Positions 24,222 through 33,908 of a DNA stretch of 64,000 nucleotides are shown here, one piece after another. A model generated the notes under the pieces. It was given only the letters and a program-made list of their open reading frames with translations, was not told the origin of the DNA and did not search any database. The stretch is from NCBI RefSeq assembly GCF_017833525.1, contig NZ_JAFICD010000003.1:558001-622000 (forward strand). Direction: 5' to 3'. The translations under genes were made by a program, and so were the position numbers. Positions within the stretch are counted from its first letter, which is position 1; every line of letters begins with the position of its first letter. The DNA is from Duganella sp. 1411. Lineage in GTDB: Bacteria; Pseudomonadota; Gammaproteobacteria; Burkholderiales; Burkholderiaceae_D.

Positions 24222-25436
24222 TTACACCAGCTCGATGGCCATGGCGGTCGCCTCGCCGCCGCCGATGCACAGCGCGGCCACGCCCTTCTTGCCGCCGGTG
24301 CGCTTGAGCGCGCCGATCAGTGTGACGAGGATGCGCGCGCCCGAGGCGCCGATCGGGTGGCCCAGCGCGCAGGCGCCGCCGTGCACGTTGATCTTGCTGT
24401 GCGGGATGTCGAGGTCGCGCATCGCGGCCATCGGCACGGCGGCGAACGCCTCGTTGATCTCGAACAGGTCGACGTCCCGGCTGGCCCAGCCGATTTTCTT
24501 GTACAGCTTTTCGACCGCGCCGATCGGCGCCGTGGTGAACAGGTTGGGCTCCTGCGCGAACGTGGCGTGGCCGTGGATTTTGGCGATGACGGTCGCGCCC
24601 AGGCGCTTGGCGGTCGATTCGCGCATCATCACCAGCGCGGCGGCGCCGTCGTTGATCGACGACGACGAGGCGGCCGTGATGGTGCCGTCCTTCTTGAAGG
24701 CGGCGCGCAGGGTCGGGATCTTTTCGATCTTGGCCTTCAGCGGACCCTCATCCTTGTCGATGACGGTGTCGCCGGCGCGGCTGCTGACCGTGACGGGGGC
24801 GATTTCCCACTTGAACCAGCCTTCGTTGGTGGCGGCCTGCGCGCGCTTGACCGATTCGATGGCGAAGTTGTCCTGCGCCTCGCGCGTGAATTCATACTTG
24901 GCCGAGCATTCCTCGGCGAACGTGCCCATCGAGCGGCCTTCGCCGGTTTTCTCGTTGCGCGAGTAGGCGTCCTCGAGGCCGTCGTACATCATGTGGTCGA
25001 ACATCATGCCGTGGCCGATGCGGTAGCCGCCGCGCGCCTTGGGGATCAAATACGGCGCGTTGGTCATCGATTCCATGCCGCCGGCCACCACTACGTCGGC
25101 GCTGCCGGCGACCAGCTGGTCGTGGGCGAAGATGGCGGCCTGCATCGCCGAGCCGCACATCTTCGACAAGGTGACGGCGCCGGTCGATGCCGGCAGGCCG
25201 GCCTTGAGCAACGCCTGGCGCGCGGGCGCCTGGCCCTGGCCGGCCATCAGGCAGTTGCCGAAGTAGACGTGTTCGACCAGCTTGCCGTCGATGCCGGCGC
25301 GTTCGACCGCCGCGGCGATCGCGACCGCGCCCAGGTCGTGCGCGGCCTTGCCGGAAAAGTCGCCCTGGAAGGCGCCCATGGGGGTGCGGGCTGCGCCCAC
25401 GATAACGACGGGATCATGCGCGATAGGATCATTCAT
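24222..25436 (-). CDS. acetyl-CoA C-acetyltransferase (thiolase)
   Basis: A 404-residue thiolase. The nucleophilic Cys lies in LSKMCGSAMQAA (about residue 94). The other signatures are NEAFAAVPMAAM, HGGACALGHPIGASGARI (His) and CIGGGEATAMAIE, which supplies the second catalytic Cys. It makes or cleaves acetoacetyl-CoA, fitting the end of leucine catabolism where HMG-CoA gives acetoacetate and acetyl-CoA. Its first 8 bp overlap the aceK stop region, so translation is likely coupled. Confidence 0.95.
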   Translation of the reverse strand: MNDPIAHDPVVIVGAARTPMGAFQGDFSGKAAHDLGAVAIAAAVERAGIDGKLVEHVYFGNCLMAGQGQAPARQALLKAGLPASTGAVTLSKMCGSAMQAAIFAHDQLVAGSADVVVAGGMESMTNAPYLIPKARGGYRIGHGMMFDHMMYDGLEDAYSRNEKTGEGRSMGTFAEECSAKYEFTREAQDNFAIESVKRAQAATNEGWFKWEIAPVTVSSRAGDTVIDKDEGPLKAKIEKIPTLRAAFKKDGTITAASSSSINDGAAALVMMRESTAKRLGATVIAKIHGHATFAQEPNLFTTAPIGAVEKLYKKIGWASRDVDLFEINEAFAAVPMAAMRDLDIPHSKINVHGGACALGHPIGASGARILVTLIGALKRTGGKKGVAALCIGGGEATAMAIELV

Positions 25437-27264
25437 TTTCTAGAGTCTCCATAAAGGGGGGCGGCACCGGGATCGATACCGCCGGGATGTTGGATTGGTT
25501 TTCGTGGAAGAAGCGTATGTGCTGCGGATACGGATAGACGTCCTCGACTACGCCGTCGAGGATGCGCTGCTTGCGCGCCTGCCAGTATTCGCGCGTCAGC
25601 AGGTCGGCGTGGTGCTTCATGAAATACTTGCGGATCTTGGCGTTGCCCAGCAGGAAACGGCCGAACTGTTCGGGGAAGACGTCGTGCTTGCCGATCGGAT
25701 ACCACGGCTCCGACGCCATCTCCTCCTCCTCGTTGCGCGCCTCGGGGATGTCGCGGAAATTGCAGTCGGTGATGTATTCGATTTCGTCGTAATCGTAAAA
25801 CACGATGCGCTGGTGGCGGGTCACGCCGAAGTTCTTGTACAGCATGTCGCCGGGGAAGATGTTGGCGGCGACCAGCTCCTTGATGGCGTTGCCGTATTCG
25901 AGGATGCCGTGTTCGAGCTGGGCGTCGTTGCCGTCCTTGTCGGCGTTGCTCAGCCACATGTTCAGCGGCACCATGCGGCGCTCGATGTACAGGTGCTTGA
26001 TGATGATCTTTTCGCCCTCCTCCTCGTACAGCGACGGGGCGAAATGTTTCAACTCGGCGATCAGCTCCTCGGTGAAGCGCTCGCGCGGGAAGGCGACGTT
26101 GGAATACTCCAAGGTGTCGGCCATGCGGCCGACACGGTCGTGGTGTTTGACCAGCAGGTATTTTTCCTTGATCAGCGCGCGCGTGGTGTCCTTGGGCGGC
26201 GGATAGAAATCCTTGATGACCTTGAACACGTAGGGGAACGACGGCAGCGCGAACACCAGCATCACCAAGCCCTTGATGCCGGGCGCGATCTCGAACTGGT
26301 CGGACGAGTGCTTCAAGTGCTGCAGGTAGTCGCGGTAGAACAGCGTCTTGCCTTGTTTTTGCAGGCCGAGGATGGTGTAGATCTCGCTGCGCGGCTTGCG
26401 CGGCAGCAAGGTGCGCAAGAATTGCACGTAGGCGGACGGCACTTCCATGTCGACCAGGAAGTAGGCGCGCGTGAACGAGAACAGGATCGTGATCTGTTCC
26501 TGGTCGAACAGCACGGTGTCGAGTATCAGCTCGCCGTCGCGGTTGTGCAGGATGGGCACGACGAACGGGTATTCCTTGTTGCCGTTGATGCCCTTGCCGA
26601 CGATGTAGGCGCCCTTGTTGCGGAAGAACAGACTCGACAGCACCTGGATCTGGTTGTTCGGCTCGGTGCGCCCGGCGCCGAACTGCTCCCGGAAGCGCGC
26701 CTCCACCTGCTCGACGTCGCGCGCCAGGTTGTCGAATTTGGCGTCGAGCTGGAAGTTGGTGACGATGCGCTTGAGCGTGAAGCGCAGCCCGTCCGTGCCC
26801 GGGTAGTAGACGCGGTAGGTCGGCGCCAGTTCGCCGGTTTCGATGTACTCGGTCGAGACCACCGGCCGCACGAAGATGAACTCGTTGTGGAAGTAGCTGC
26901 GGTGCAGGATGTTGCAGCAGACCGAGTTGAAGAAGGTTTCCGCCAGCTCCGGCTGCTTGTGGTCGGACAGCATGCCGATGTAGTGCAGCTTGAGCTCGCG
27001 CCACACCTCGTCGGTCAGGTCGGCGTCGCTGTATTCGTCCTCCAGCGTCTGCACGCATTCCTGCACGCGGCGGTCGTAGAAATCGATCCGCTCGCGCGCG
27101 GCCTGCTGGGCCTCGCGCCAAGCGCCGCGCTCGAAGTGCGCCTTGGCCTGGCGGCTGGTCTGGCGGAATAGCCGGTAGTGCTTGTCGAAGCCGTCGCGGA
27201 TCGTGCGCGCGATGTCGAACGCGATCTGCGAGCGCAGCAGTTTTGGAAATGCAGCCTGGATCAT
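25429..27264 (-). CDS. aceK: isocitrate dehydrogenase kinase/phosphatase
   Basis: A 611-residue bifunctional enzyme that phosphorylates or dephosphorylates isocitrate dehydrogenase, switching carbon between the TCA cycle and the glyoxylate bypass. Features: N-terminal regulatory half (HYIGMLSDHKQPELAETFFNSVCCNILHRSYFHNEFIFVRP) and a kinase half with ATP-binding APGIKGLVMLVFALPSFPYVFKVIKD, then GILEYGNAIKELVAANIFPGDMLYKNFGVTRHQRIVFYDYDEI, where catalytic Asp residues lie. It sits inside an acyl-CoA degradation operon rather than next to aceA/aceB, linking acetyl-CoA output to bypass control. Confidence 0.97.
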   Translation of the reverse strand: MIQAAFPKLLRSQIAFDIARTIRDGFDKHYRLFRQTSRQAKAHFERGAWREAQQAARERIDFYDRRVQECVQTLEDEYSDADLTDEVWRELKLHYIGMLSDHKQPELAETFFNSVCCNILHRSYFHNEFIFVRPVVSTEYIETGELAPTYRVYYPGTDGLRFTLKRIVTNFQLDAKFDNLARDVEQVEARFREQFGAGRTEPNNQIQVLSSLFFRNKGAYIVGKGINGNKEYPFVVPILHNRDGELILDTVLFDQEQITILFSFTRAYFLVDMEVPSAYVQFLRTLLPRKPRSEIYTILGLQKQGKTLFYRDYLQHLKHSSDQFEIAPGIKGLVMLVFALPSFPYVFKVIKDFYPPPKDTTRALIKEKYLLVKHHDRVGRMADTLEYSNVAFPRERFTEELIAELKHFAPSLYEEEGEKIIIKHLYIERRMVPLNMWLSNADKDGNDAQLEHGILEYGNAIKELVAANIFPGDMLYKNFGVTRHQRIVFYDYDEIEYITDCNFRDIPEARNEEEEMASEPWYPIGKHDVFPEQFGRFLLGNAKIRKYFMKHHADLLTREYWQARKQRILDGVVEDVYPYPQHIRFFHENQSNIPAVSIPVPPPFMETLENE

Positions 27265-27330
27265 GGTCGCCCTGACTCCCGCGTTAGCGCAACTTGTTCG
27301 TCCGGCCGGCCGAAACCCGCACCCCCGGCT

Positions 27331-27358
27331 GGGGTCGTACCCCTCGGGGTACGACCCC
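27331..27358. repeat. 28-bp palindrome GGGGTCGTACCCC-TC-GGGGTACGACCCC
   Basis: Same 13-bp arms as the copy at 23483, with centre TC instead of GC. It lies in the 133-bp gap between liuA and aceK. Confidence 0.88.
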
Positions 27359-27397
27359 TAAGTGGCGACACCGGCATGTCGGTGCACGCGTAAGGGG

Positions 27398-28582
27398 TTA
27401 ACGCGTTTCCGCGAACAGTTCGCGGCCGATCAGCATGCGGCGGATCTCGCTGGTGCCGGCGCCGATCTCATACAACTTGGCGTCGCGCCACAGGCGGCCG
27501 ACCGGATACTCGTTGATGTAGCCGTTGCCGCCCAGCGTCTGGATCGCTTCGCCGGCCATCCAGGTCGCCTTCTCGGCGCTGTACAGGATGGCGCCGGCGG
27601 CGTCCTTGCGCAGCTGGCGCACCGCCTCCGGCGTGGTGGCGCGGTCGCAGGCCTGGCCGACCGCGTACACATAGGCCTTGCACGCCATCATGGTCGAGTA
27701 CATATCGGCGATCTTACCCTGCATCAGCTGGAACTCGCCGATCGCCTGGCCGAATTGCTTGCGGTCGTGGATGTAGGGCACGACCGCGTCCATGCACGCC
27801 TGCATGATGCCCAGCGGACCGCCCGACAGCACGGTGCGCTCGAAGTCCAGGCCCGACATCAGCACGTTGACGCCCTTGCCCAGGCCGCCCAGCACGTTTT
27901 CCACCGGCACCTCGCAATCCTCGAACACCAGCTCGCCCGTGTGCGAGCCGCGCATGCCCAGCTTGTCGAGCTTTTGCGCCACCGAGAAGCCCTTGTAGCC
28001 TTTTTCGATCAGGAAGGCGGTCATGCCCTTGGGGCCGGCCTCGAGGTCGCTCTTGGCGTAGACCACCAGCACGTCGGCGTCGGGGCCGTTGGTGATCCAC
28101 ATCTTGGTGCCGTTGAGGACCCAGCGGTCGCCCTTGAAGTCGGCGCGCAGTTTCATGCTGACGACGTCGGAGCCGGCGTTGGGTTCGGACATCGCCAGCG
28201 CGCCGACGTGCTCGCCCGAGATCAGCTTCGGCAGGTATTTTTGTTTTTGCTCCTCGGTGCCGTTGCGCTTGATCTGGTTGACGCACAGGTTCGAGTGGGC
28301 GCCGTACGACAGGCCGACCGAGGCCGACGCGCGCGAGATTTCCTCCATCGCCACGATGTGGGCCAGGTAGCCCATGTTGGCGCCGCCGTATTCCTCGCCG
28401 ACGGTGATGCCGAGCACGCCCAGCTCGCCCATCTTGCGCCACAGGTCCATCGGGAACTGGTCGCTGCGGTCGATCTCGGCCGCGCGCGGGGCGATCTCGG
28501 CGGCGGCGAATTGTTGCACGGCTTCGCGCAGGGCGGCGATGTCTTCGCCGTGGTCAAAGGTCAGGCCTGGGAGATGGAGCAT
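27398..28582 (-). CDS. liuA: isovaleryl-CoA dehydrogenase
   Basis: A 394-residue acyl-CoA dehydrogenase that oxidises isovaleryl-CoA to 3-methylcrotonyl-CoA. The distinctive feature is Glu in MSGLDFERTVLSGGPLGIMQ, the internal-helix base typical of isovaleryl-CoA dehydrogenase; the usual C-terminal site reads IGAGTSEIRR without Glu. FAD/substrate motifs ALAMSEPNAGSDVVSMKLRA and MWITNGPDADV are intact. The ATG at 28582 has a GAGG site. It is the first gene of the minus-strand operon, with a perfect LiuR palindrome about 47 bp upstream and liuR beyond. Confidence 0.95.
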   Translation of the reverse strand: MLHLPGLTFDHGEDIAALREAVQQFAAAEIAPRAAEIDRSDQFPMDLWRKMGELGVLGITVGEEYGGANMGYLAHIVAMEEISRASASVGLSYGAHSNLCVNQIKRNGTEEQKQKYLPKLISGEHVGALAMSEPNAGSDVVSMKLRADFKGDRWVLNGTKMWITNGPDADVLVVYAKSDLEAGPKGMTAFLIEKGYKGFSVAQKLDKLGMRGSHTGELVFEDCEVPVENVLGGLGKGVNVLMSGLDFERTVLSGGPLGIMQACMDAVVPYIHDRKQFGQAIGEFQLMQGKIADMYSTMMACKAYVYAVGQACDRATTPEAVRQLRKDAAGAILYSAEKATWMAGEAIQTLGGNGYINEYPVGRLWRDAKLYEIGAGTSEIRRMLIGRELFAETR

Positions 28583-28628
28583 GTCATCCTCATTCTTCTG
28601 GTGTGAACTTCAATCATACGCCGGAGTG

Positions 28629-28644
28629 ACGTTTACGTAAACGT
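28629..28644. promoter_or_regulatory. Putative LiuR operator upstream of liuA
   Basis: Perfect 16-bp palindrome ACGTTTACGTAAACGT, followed by AAAG, in the 99-bp gap between liuR and liuA and about 47 bp upstream of the liuA start. It matches the known style of LiuR sites and has relatives at 5416 and 29108. Confidence 0.8.
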
Positions 28645-28681
28645 AAAGTAGGCATAAAGTGCGTCGCCGGCGGCGGCATCG

Positions 28682-29080
28682 TCAGGCCGGCCCGGCCTCG
28701 CCCTGGGCCGCCAGCAGGCGTTTGCACTCGTCCTCGTGGGCGGTGATCTCGGCCAGCGACATTTCGATATCCTCGCGCTGCTGCTCCAGCGTTTGGCGAT
28801 GCTGGGCCAGCACGCCGAGGAAACGGTTCATCTGCGCGCTGGTGTCCTTCGGCGTCTCGTACATGTCGACCAAGCTCTTGATTTCGGACAGCGACAGGCC
28901 GAGGCGCTTGCCGCGCAAGGTCAGCTTGAGGCGGGTGCGGTCGCGCGGCGTGTAGACGCGGCTGCGGCCGCCGGCGCCCTCGCGTGACGGGCTCAGCAAG
29001 CCCTGGTCCTCGTAGAAGCGGATGGCGCGCGCCGTGATGTCGAATTCACGGGCCAGTTCGGTAATAGTATAAGTAGGCAT
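28682..29080 (-). CDS. liuR: MerR-family regulator of leucine/isovalerate utilisation
   Basis: A 132-residue MerR protein: HTH and wing (YTITELAREFDITARAIRFYEDQGLLSPSREGAGGRSRVYTPRDRTRLK, about 3-52) and a C-terminal coiled-coil dimerisation helix. It has no clustered Cys ligands, so it is not a metal sensor. Its position directly upstream of liuA and the palindromes on both sides support LiuR, the known MerR-type controller of leucine and branched-chain degradation in proteobacteria. The site at 29108 suggests autoregulation. Confidence 0.9.
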   Translation of the reverse strand: MPTYTITELAREFDITARAIRFYEDQGLLSPSREGAGGRSRVYTPRDRTRLKLTLRGKRLGLSLSEIKSLVDMYETPKDTSAQMNRFLGVLAQHRQTLEQQREDIEMSLAEITAHEDECKRLLAAQGEAGPA

Positions 29081-29107
29081 CGGGTCGGTGGTGGGTCGTT
29101 CGTGTTC

Positions 29108-29124
29108 CGTTTACGTCAACGTCA
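29108..29124. promoter_or_regulatory. Putative LiuR operator upstream of liuR
   Basis: CGTTTACGTCAACGTCA lies 28 bp upstream of the liuR ATG and matches 14 of 15 positions of the liuA operator core. The position fits promoter binding and autoregulation. Confidence 0.7.
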
Positions 29125-29491
29125 TGCCTATTGTAGCGCGCCTGGCGCGCCGTGGCCGTCATCGGCCGGCGATCAGCGGCGAATGTGGCGCGCAGGTATC
29201 GTGCGACGCCAAACAAGGGTGGGCGGCATCATAAGCTGCGCGTATAGTGGCGGTGAGGACCAGGCTTTTCGACGTCAAAATAGTGATAAAATAATAACGA
29301 TGCTATTGGTATGAAAGCGGGGCGGAAGTTGCCTCTTTTGCAGCGGCTTGCCGAATATAATTTGGTCGCCCTGCCCGCCGGCGCCTGCACTTTCAGAGGA
29401 TAGAATGCCCGTTTCAAGATCCCATCACGTCCCAATCACTGCTCATCGTCAAGAGACTGACTTTCATGACGCAACGTGAAATAGTGCACCT
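29125..29491. other. non-coding interval before the HTH gene
   Basis: About 365 bp without a convincing gene on either strand. The part near 29260-29310 is markedly AT-rich compared with its surroundings (GATAAAATAATAACGATG), so it may hold promoters. I see no terminator, repeat or recognisable RNA. Confidence 0.5.
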
Positions 29492-29899
29492 ATGAATTCT
29501 TCCAATGAACGCGAAAGCTTTAGTCAGCGCTTGCAACAAGCCCTGAAGAACGCTCACTACTCCCCCGACAGCCCGACGCGACTCGCCCGGGAATTTAATA
29601 TTCGGTTTGATGGCAGACCGATCACAGTCCACGCGGCCCGCAAATGGCTGGTGGGCGAGGCCATCCCGACCCAGGAAAAGCTGCGCATGATCGCCCAGTG
29701 GCTCGGCGTGCCCGCCGAGTGGCTGCGCTTCGGCGGCGCCGAGGCGGGCGCGCCGGCCGGCGAGAACGGCGGCGGCGTGTCGCGCTTCGAGTCGGCCGAC
29801 GTCAAGCTGATCGCCGATTTACAGCGCCTGGACGAGCATCATCGGCAGATCGCGCGCGAATTTATTCGCATGCTGGTACGGGTTAATTACCAAAAGTAG
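29492..29899 (+). CDS. HTH (XRE-like) DNA-binding protein
   Basis: A 135-residue protein. The N-terminal 80 residues form an XRE/phage-repressor-like helix-turn-helix (SFSQRLQQALKNA, PTRLAREFNIRF, ITVHAARKWLVGEAIPTQEKLRMIAQWLGVPAEWLRFG). A Gly/Ala linker and a helical C-terminus (VKLIADLQRLDEHHRQIAREFIRMLVRV) follow. This layout occurs as a stand-alone regulator in Oxalobacteraceae-type genomes. No target or partner is visible, and there are no other phage genes nearby. Confidence 0.82.
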   Translation: MNSSNERESFSQRLQQALKNAHYSPDSPTRLAREFNIRFDGRPITVHAARKWLVGEAIPTQEKLRMIAQWLGVPAEWLRFGGAEAGAPAGENGGGVSRFESADVKLIADLQRLDEHHRQIAREFIRMLVRVNYQK

Positions 29900-29963
29900 T
29901 TATTTACGTACTAGCACGGAGTAATGTCGACCGTTTGTGGCGGCGTTTCGAGCAGTTGCCGCG

Positions 29964-29977
29964 TGAAACTAGTTTCA
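29964..29977. promoter_or_regulatory. 14-bp perfect palindrome TGAAACTAGTTTCA
   Basis: It lies in the 231-bp gap between the HTH gene and the small 56-residue gene. Its size and symmetry fit an operator for a dimeric repressor, possibly the HTH protein just upstream. No direct evidence. Confidence 0.4.
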
Positions 29978-30130
29978 TGGTTTTGCCAGTTTTTGTTCGG
30001 AACGGGGCGGTGCTTTTTTTTCCGTGCCTTTGTGAATTGTCATGGTTTCGACATGGATTTCAGGCACAATGGGGAGTCAGCGCCGCTGAATCGCAGCATT
30101 TACTTCGGAGCCAAGCTTTTGAGCCGTCCT

Positions 30131-30301
30131 ATGAAAAGTAACTACAGCAACGTCGCGCAACTAAAAGATTTGATGACCGCTCCGCCGATGACGGCCGCCC
30201 AGCATGCCGAGGTGATGCGCAAACGCATCGCCCACCGCCGCATGGTGGAGGAAGCCAGGGATTTGAAAAAAGCCAGCGGGTCGCAGTTCGATAAACGCTA
30301 G
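30131..30301 (+). CDS. small hypothetical protein (56 residues)
   Basis: A 56-residue, strongly charged, helix-forming protein (MKSNYSNVAQLKDLMTAP, then MTAAQHAEVMRKRIAHRRMVEEARDLKKA) without Cys or signal peptide. I do not recognise it. Its last four bases overlap the convergent ubiX stop. A 55-60-residue basic helical protein could be a nucleic-acid-binding or regulatory peptide, but that is a guess. No strong ribosome site is visible, so the call is moderate. Confidence 0.5.
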   Translation: MKSNYSNVAQLKDLMTAPPMTAAQHAEVMRKRIAHRRMVEEARDLKKASGSQFDKR

Positions 30302-30930
30302 GCGGGACCGGTGGCATCTTCGTTGGACGGGCTGGCTGGTTTCATACCATTCCAGCGCGGGGCCAGCGTGTGCTCGATGCCGAACAGGTCGATGACGCGG
30401 CCGACGGTGTGGTCGACCATTTCCGCGATGCTTTGCGGATTGTGATAAAAGCCCGGCAGCGGCGGGTAGATAATACCGCCCATCTCCGTCACCGCCGTCA
30501 TGTTGCGCAAATGCGCCAGATTGAACGGCGTTTCCCTCACCATCAGCACCAGCCGGCGGCGCTCCTTGAGCACCACGTCGGCCGCGCGCGCGATCAGGTT
30601 GTCCGACAGGCTGTGCGCCACCGACGCCAGCGTCTTCATCGAGCAGGGCGCGACGATCATGCCATCCGATTGAAAAGAACCGCTGGCGATCGAGGCGCCG
30701 ACGTCGCGCACCTTGTGCACCACGTGGGCGTAGGCTTCGACCTCTTTGCGCTGCAGGCCGGTTTCCTGATGCAAGGTGAGGACGGCCGCGTCCGACACGA
30801 TCAGATGCGTCTCGACGCCTGGGGTGTGTTGCAAATGTTGCAGCAGACGCACGCCATACACGGCGCCGGTGGCGCCGGTGATGGCGAGAATGATCCGCCG
30901 GGCCACGAATGGCCGCGGGCGATCAGGCAT
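30298..30930 (-). CDS. ubiX: flavin prenyltransferase UbiX
   Basis: A 210-residue enzyme that attaches a dimethylallyl group to FMN, making the prenyl-FMN cofactor used by UbiD in ubiquinone synthesis. Motifs: RRIILAITGATGAVYGVRLL (FMN), GSFQSDGMIVAPCSMKTLASVAHSLSDNLIARAADV, ERRRLVLMVRETPFNLAHLRNM and GGIIYPPLPGFY. It overlaps the grxD stop by 8 bp, so the two genes are translationally linked. UbiD is not in this window. Confidence 0.95.
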   Translation of the reverse strand: MPDRPRPFVARRIILAITGATGAVYGVRLLQHLQHTPGVETHLIVSDAAVLTLHQETGLQRKEVEAYAHVVHKVRDVGASIASGSFQSDGMIVAPCSMKTLASVAHSLSDNLIARAADVVLKERRRLVLMVRETPFNLAHLRNMTAVTEMGGIIYPPLPGFYHNPQSIAEMVDHTVGRVIDLFGIEHTLAPRWNGMKPASPSNEDATGPA

Positions 30931-31234
30931 CCAGCAGGGCTTTCAGCTCGCCGGACTCGAACATCTCGTTCATGATGTCCGAACCGCCGATGAACTCGCC
31001 TTTGACGTAGAGCTGCGGAATGGTCGGCCAGTTCGAGTAGTCCTTGATGCCCTGGCGCACTTCCGGATCTTCCAGCACGTTGACGGTGGCGATGTTTTCG
31101 ACGCCGCATGCTTTCAGGATCTGGATGGCGCGGCCGGAGAAGCCGCACTGCGGGAACTGGGCGGTGCCTTTCATGAACAGCACCACCGGGGTGTTGGTCA
31201 CGGTTTCTTTGATCCAGGTTTGTACGTCGCTCAT
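30923..31234 (-). CDS. grxD: monothiol glutaredoxin (Grx4/GrxD type)
   Basis: A 103-residue monothiol glutaredoxin with the CGFS active site (Cys30), TVNVLEDPEVRQGIKDYSNWPTIPQLYVKGEFIGGSDIM and the GGSD glutathione motif. It binds or transfers [2Fe-2S] clusters with BolA-like partners; a BolA-family gene (ibaG) lies at 54367. The start at 31234 has GAGG upstream. It is cotranscribed with ubiX by an 8-bp overlap. Confidence 0.96.
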   Translation of the reverse strand: MSDVQTWIKETVTNTPVVLFMKGTAQFPQCGFSGRAIQILKACGVENIATVNVLEDPEVRQGIKDYSNWPTIPQLYVKGEFIGGSDIMNEMFESGELKALLDA

Positions 31235-31330
31235 AGCTGCCTCGGTGTGAATGGGTGTTAGATGCCGACATTTTATAAGAAATGCGGGCGCAGCGTACCC
31301 AAGGTGGTGAAAAACCACGCCAACGCTTGT

Positions 31331-33679
<2,349 letters not shown>

Positions 33680-33908
33680 GTGGGTCATTCCTTAGCGGTC
33701 AAGCCCGGAATGATACGCAATCGGCGCGATTGTGCCAGTCTTGACAGTCCAAATGGACAAAGTTATGGCCGATCGGTCACGATGAAGGGCGTCGAAAGAG
33801 GCCCAGGAAACATAAGCGCGCGGGTTTTTGTAAAGAATCCGCAAACACGAACGCGTGTATGGCGGATAATATCGCCTGTTGCCGTTTTTGAACCATCTTT
33901 GAACAACA

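Noticed and set aside
29125..29491. Small coding frames in the gap before the HTH gene
   Set aside because: Short frames on both strands have no ribosome sites or recognisable composition; left as non-coding.
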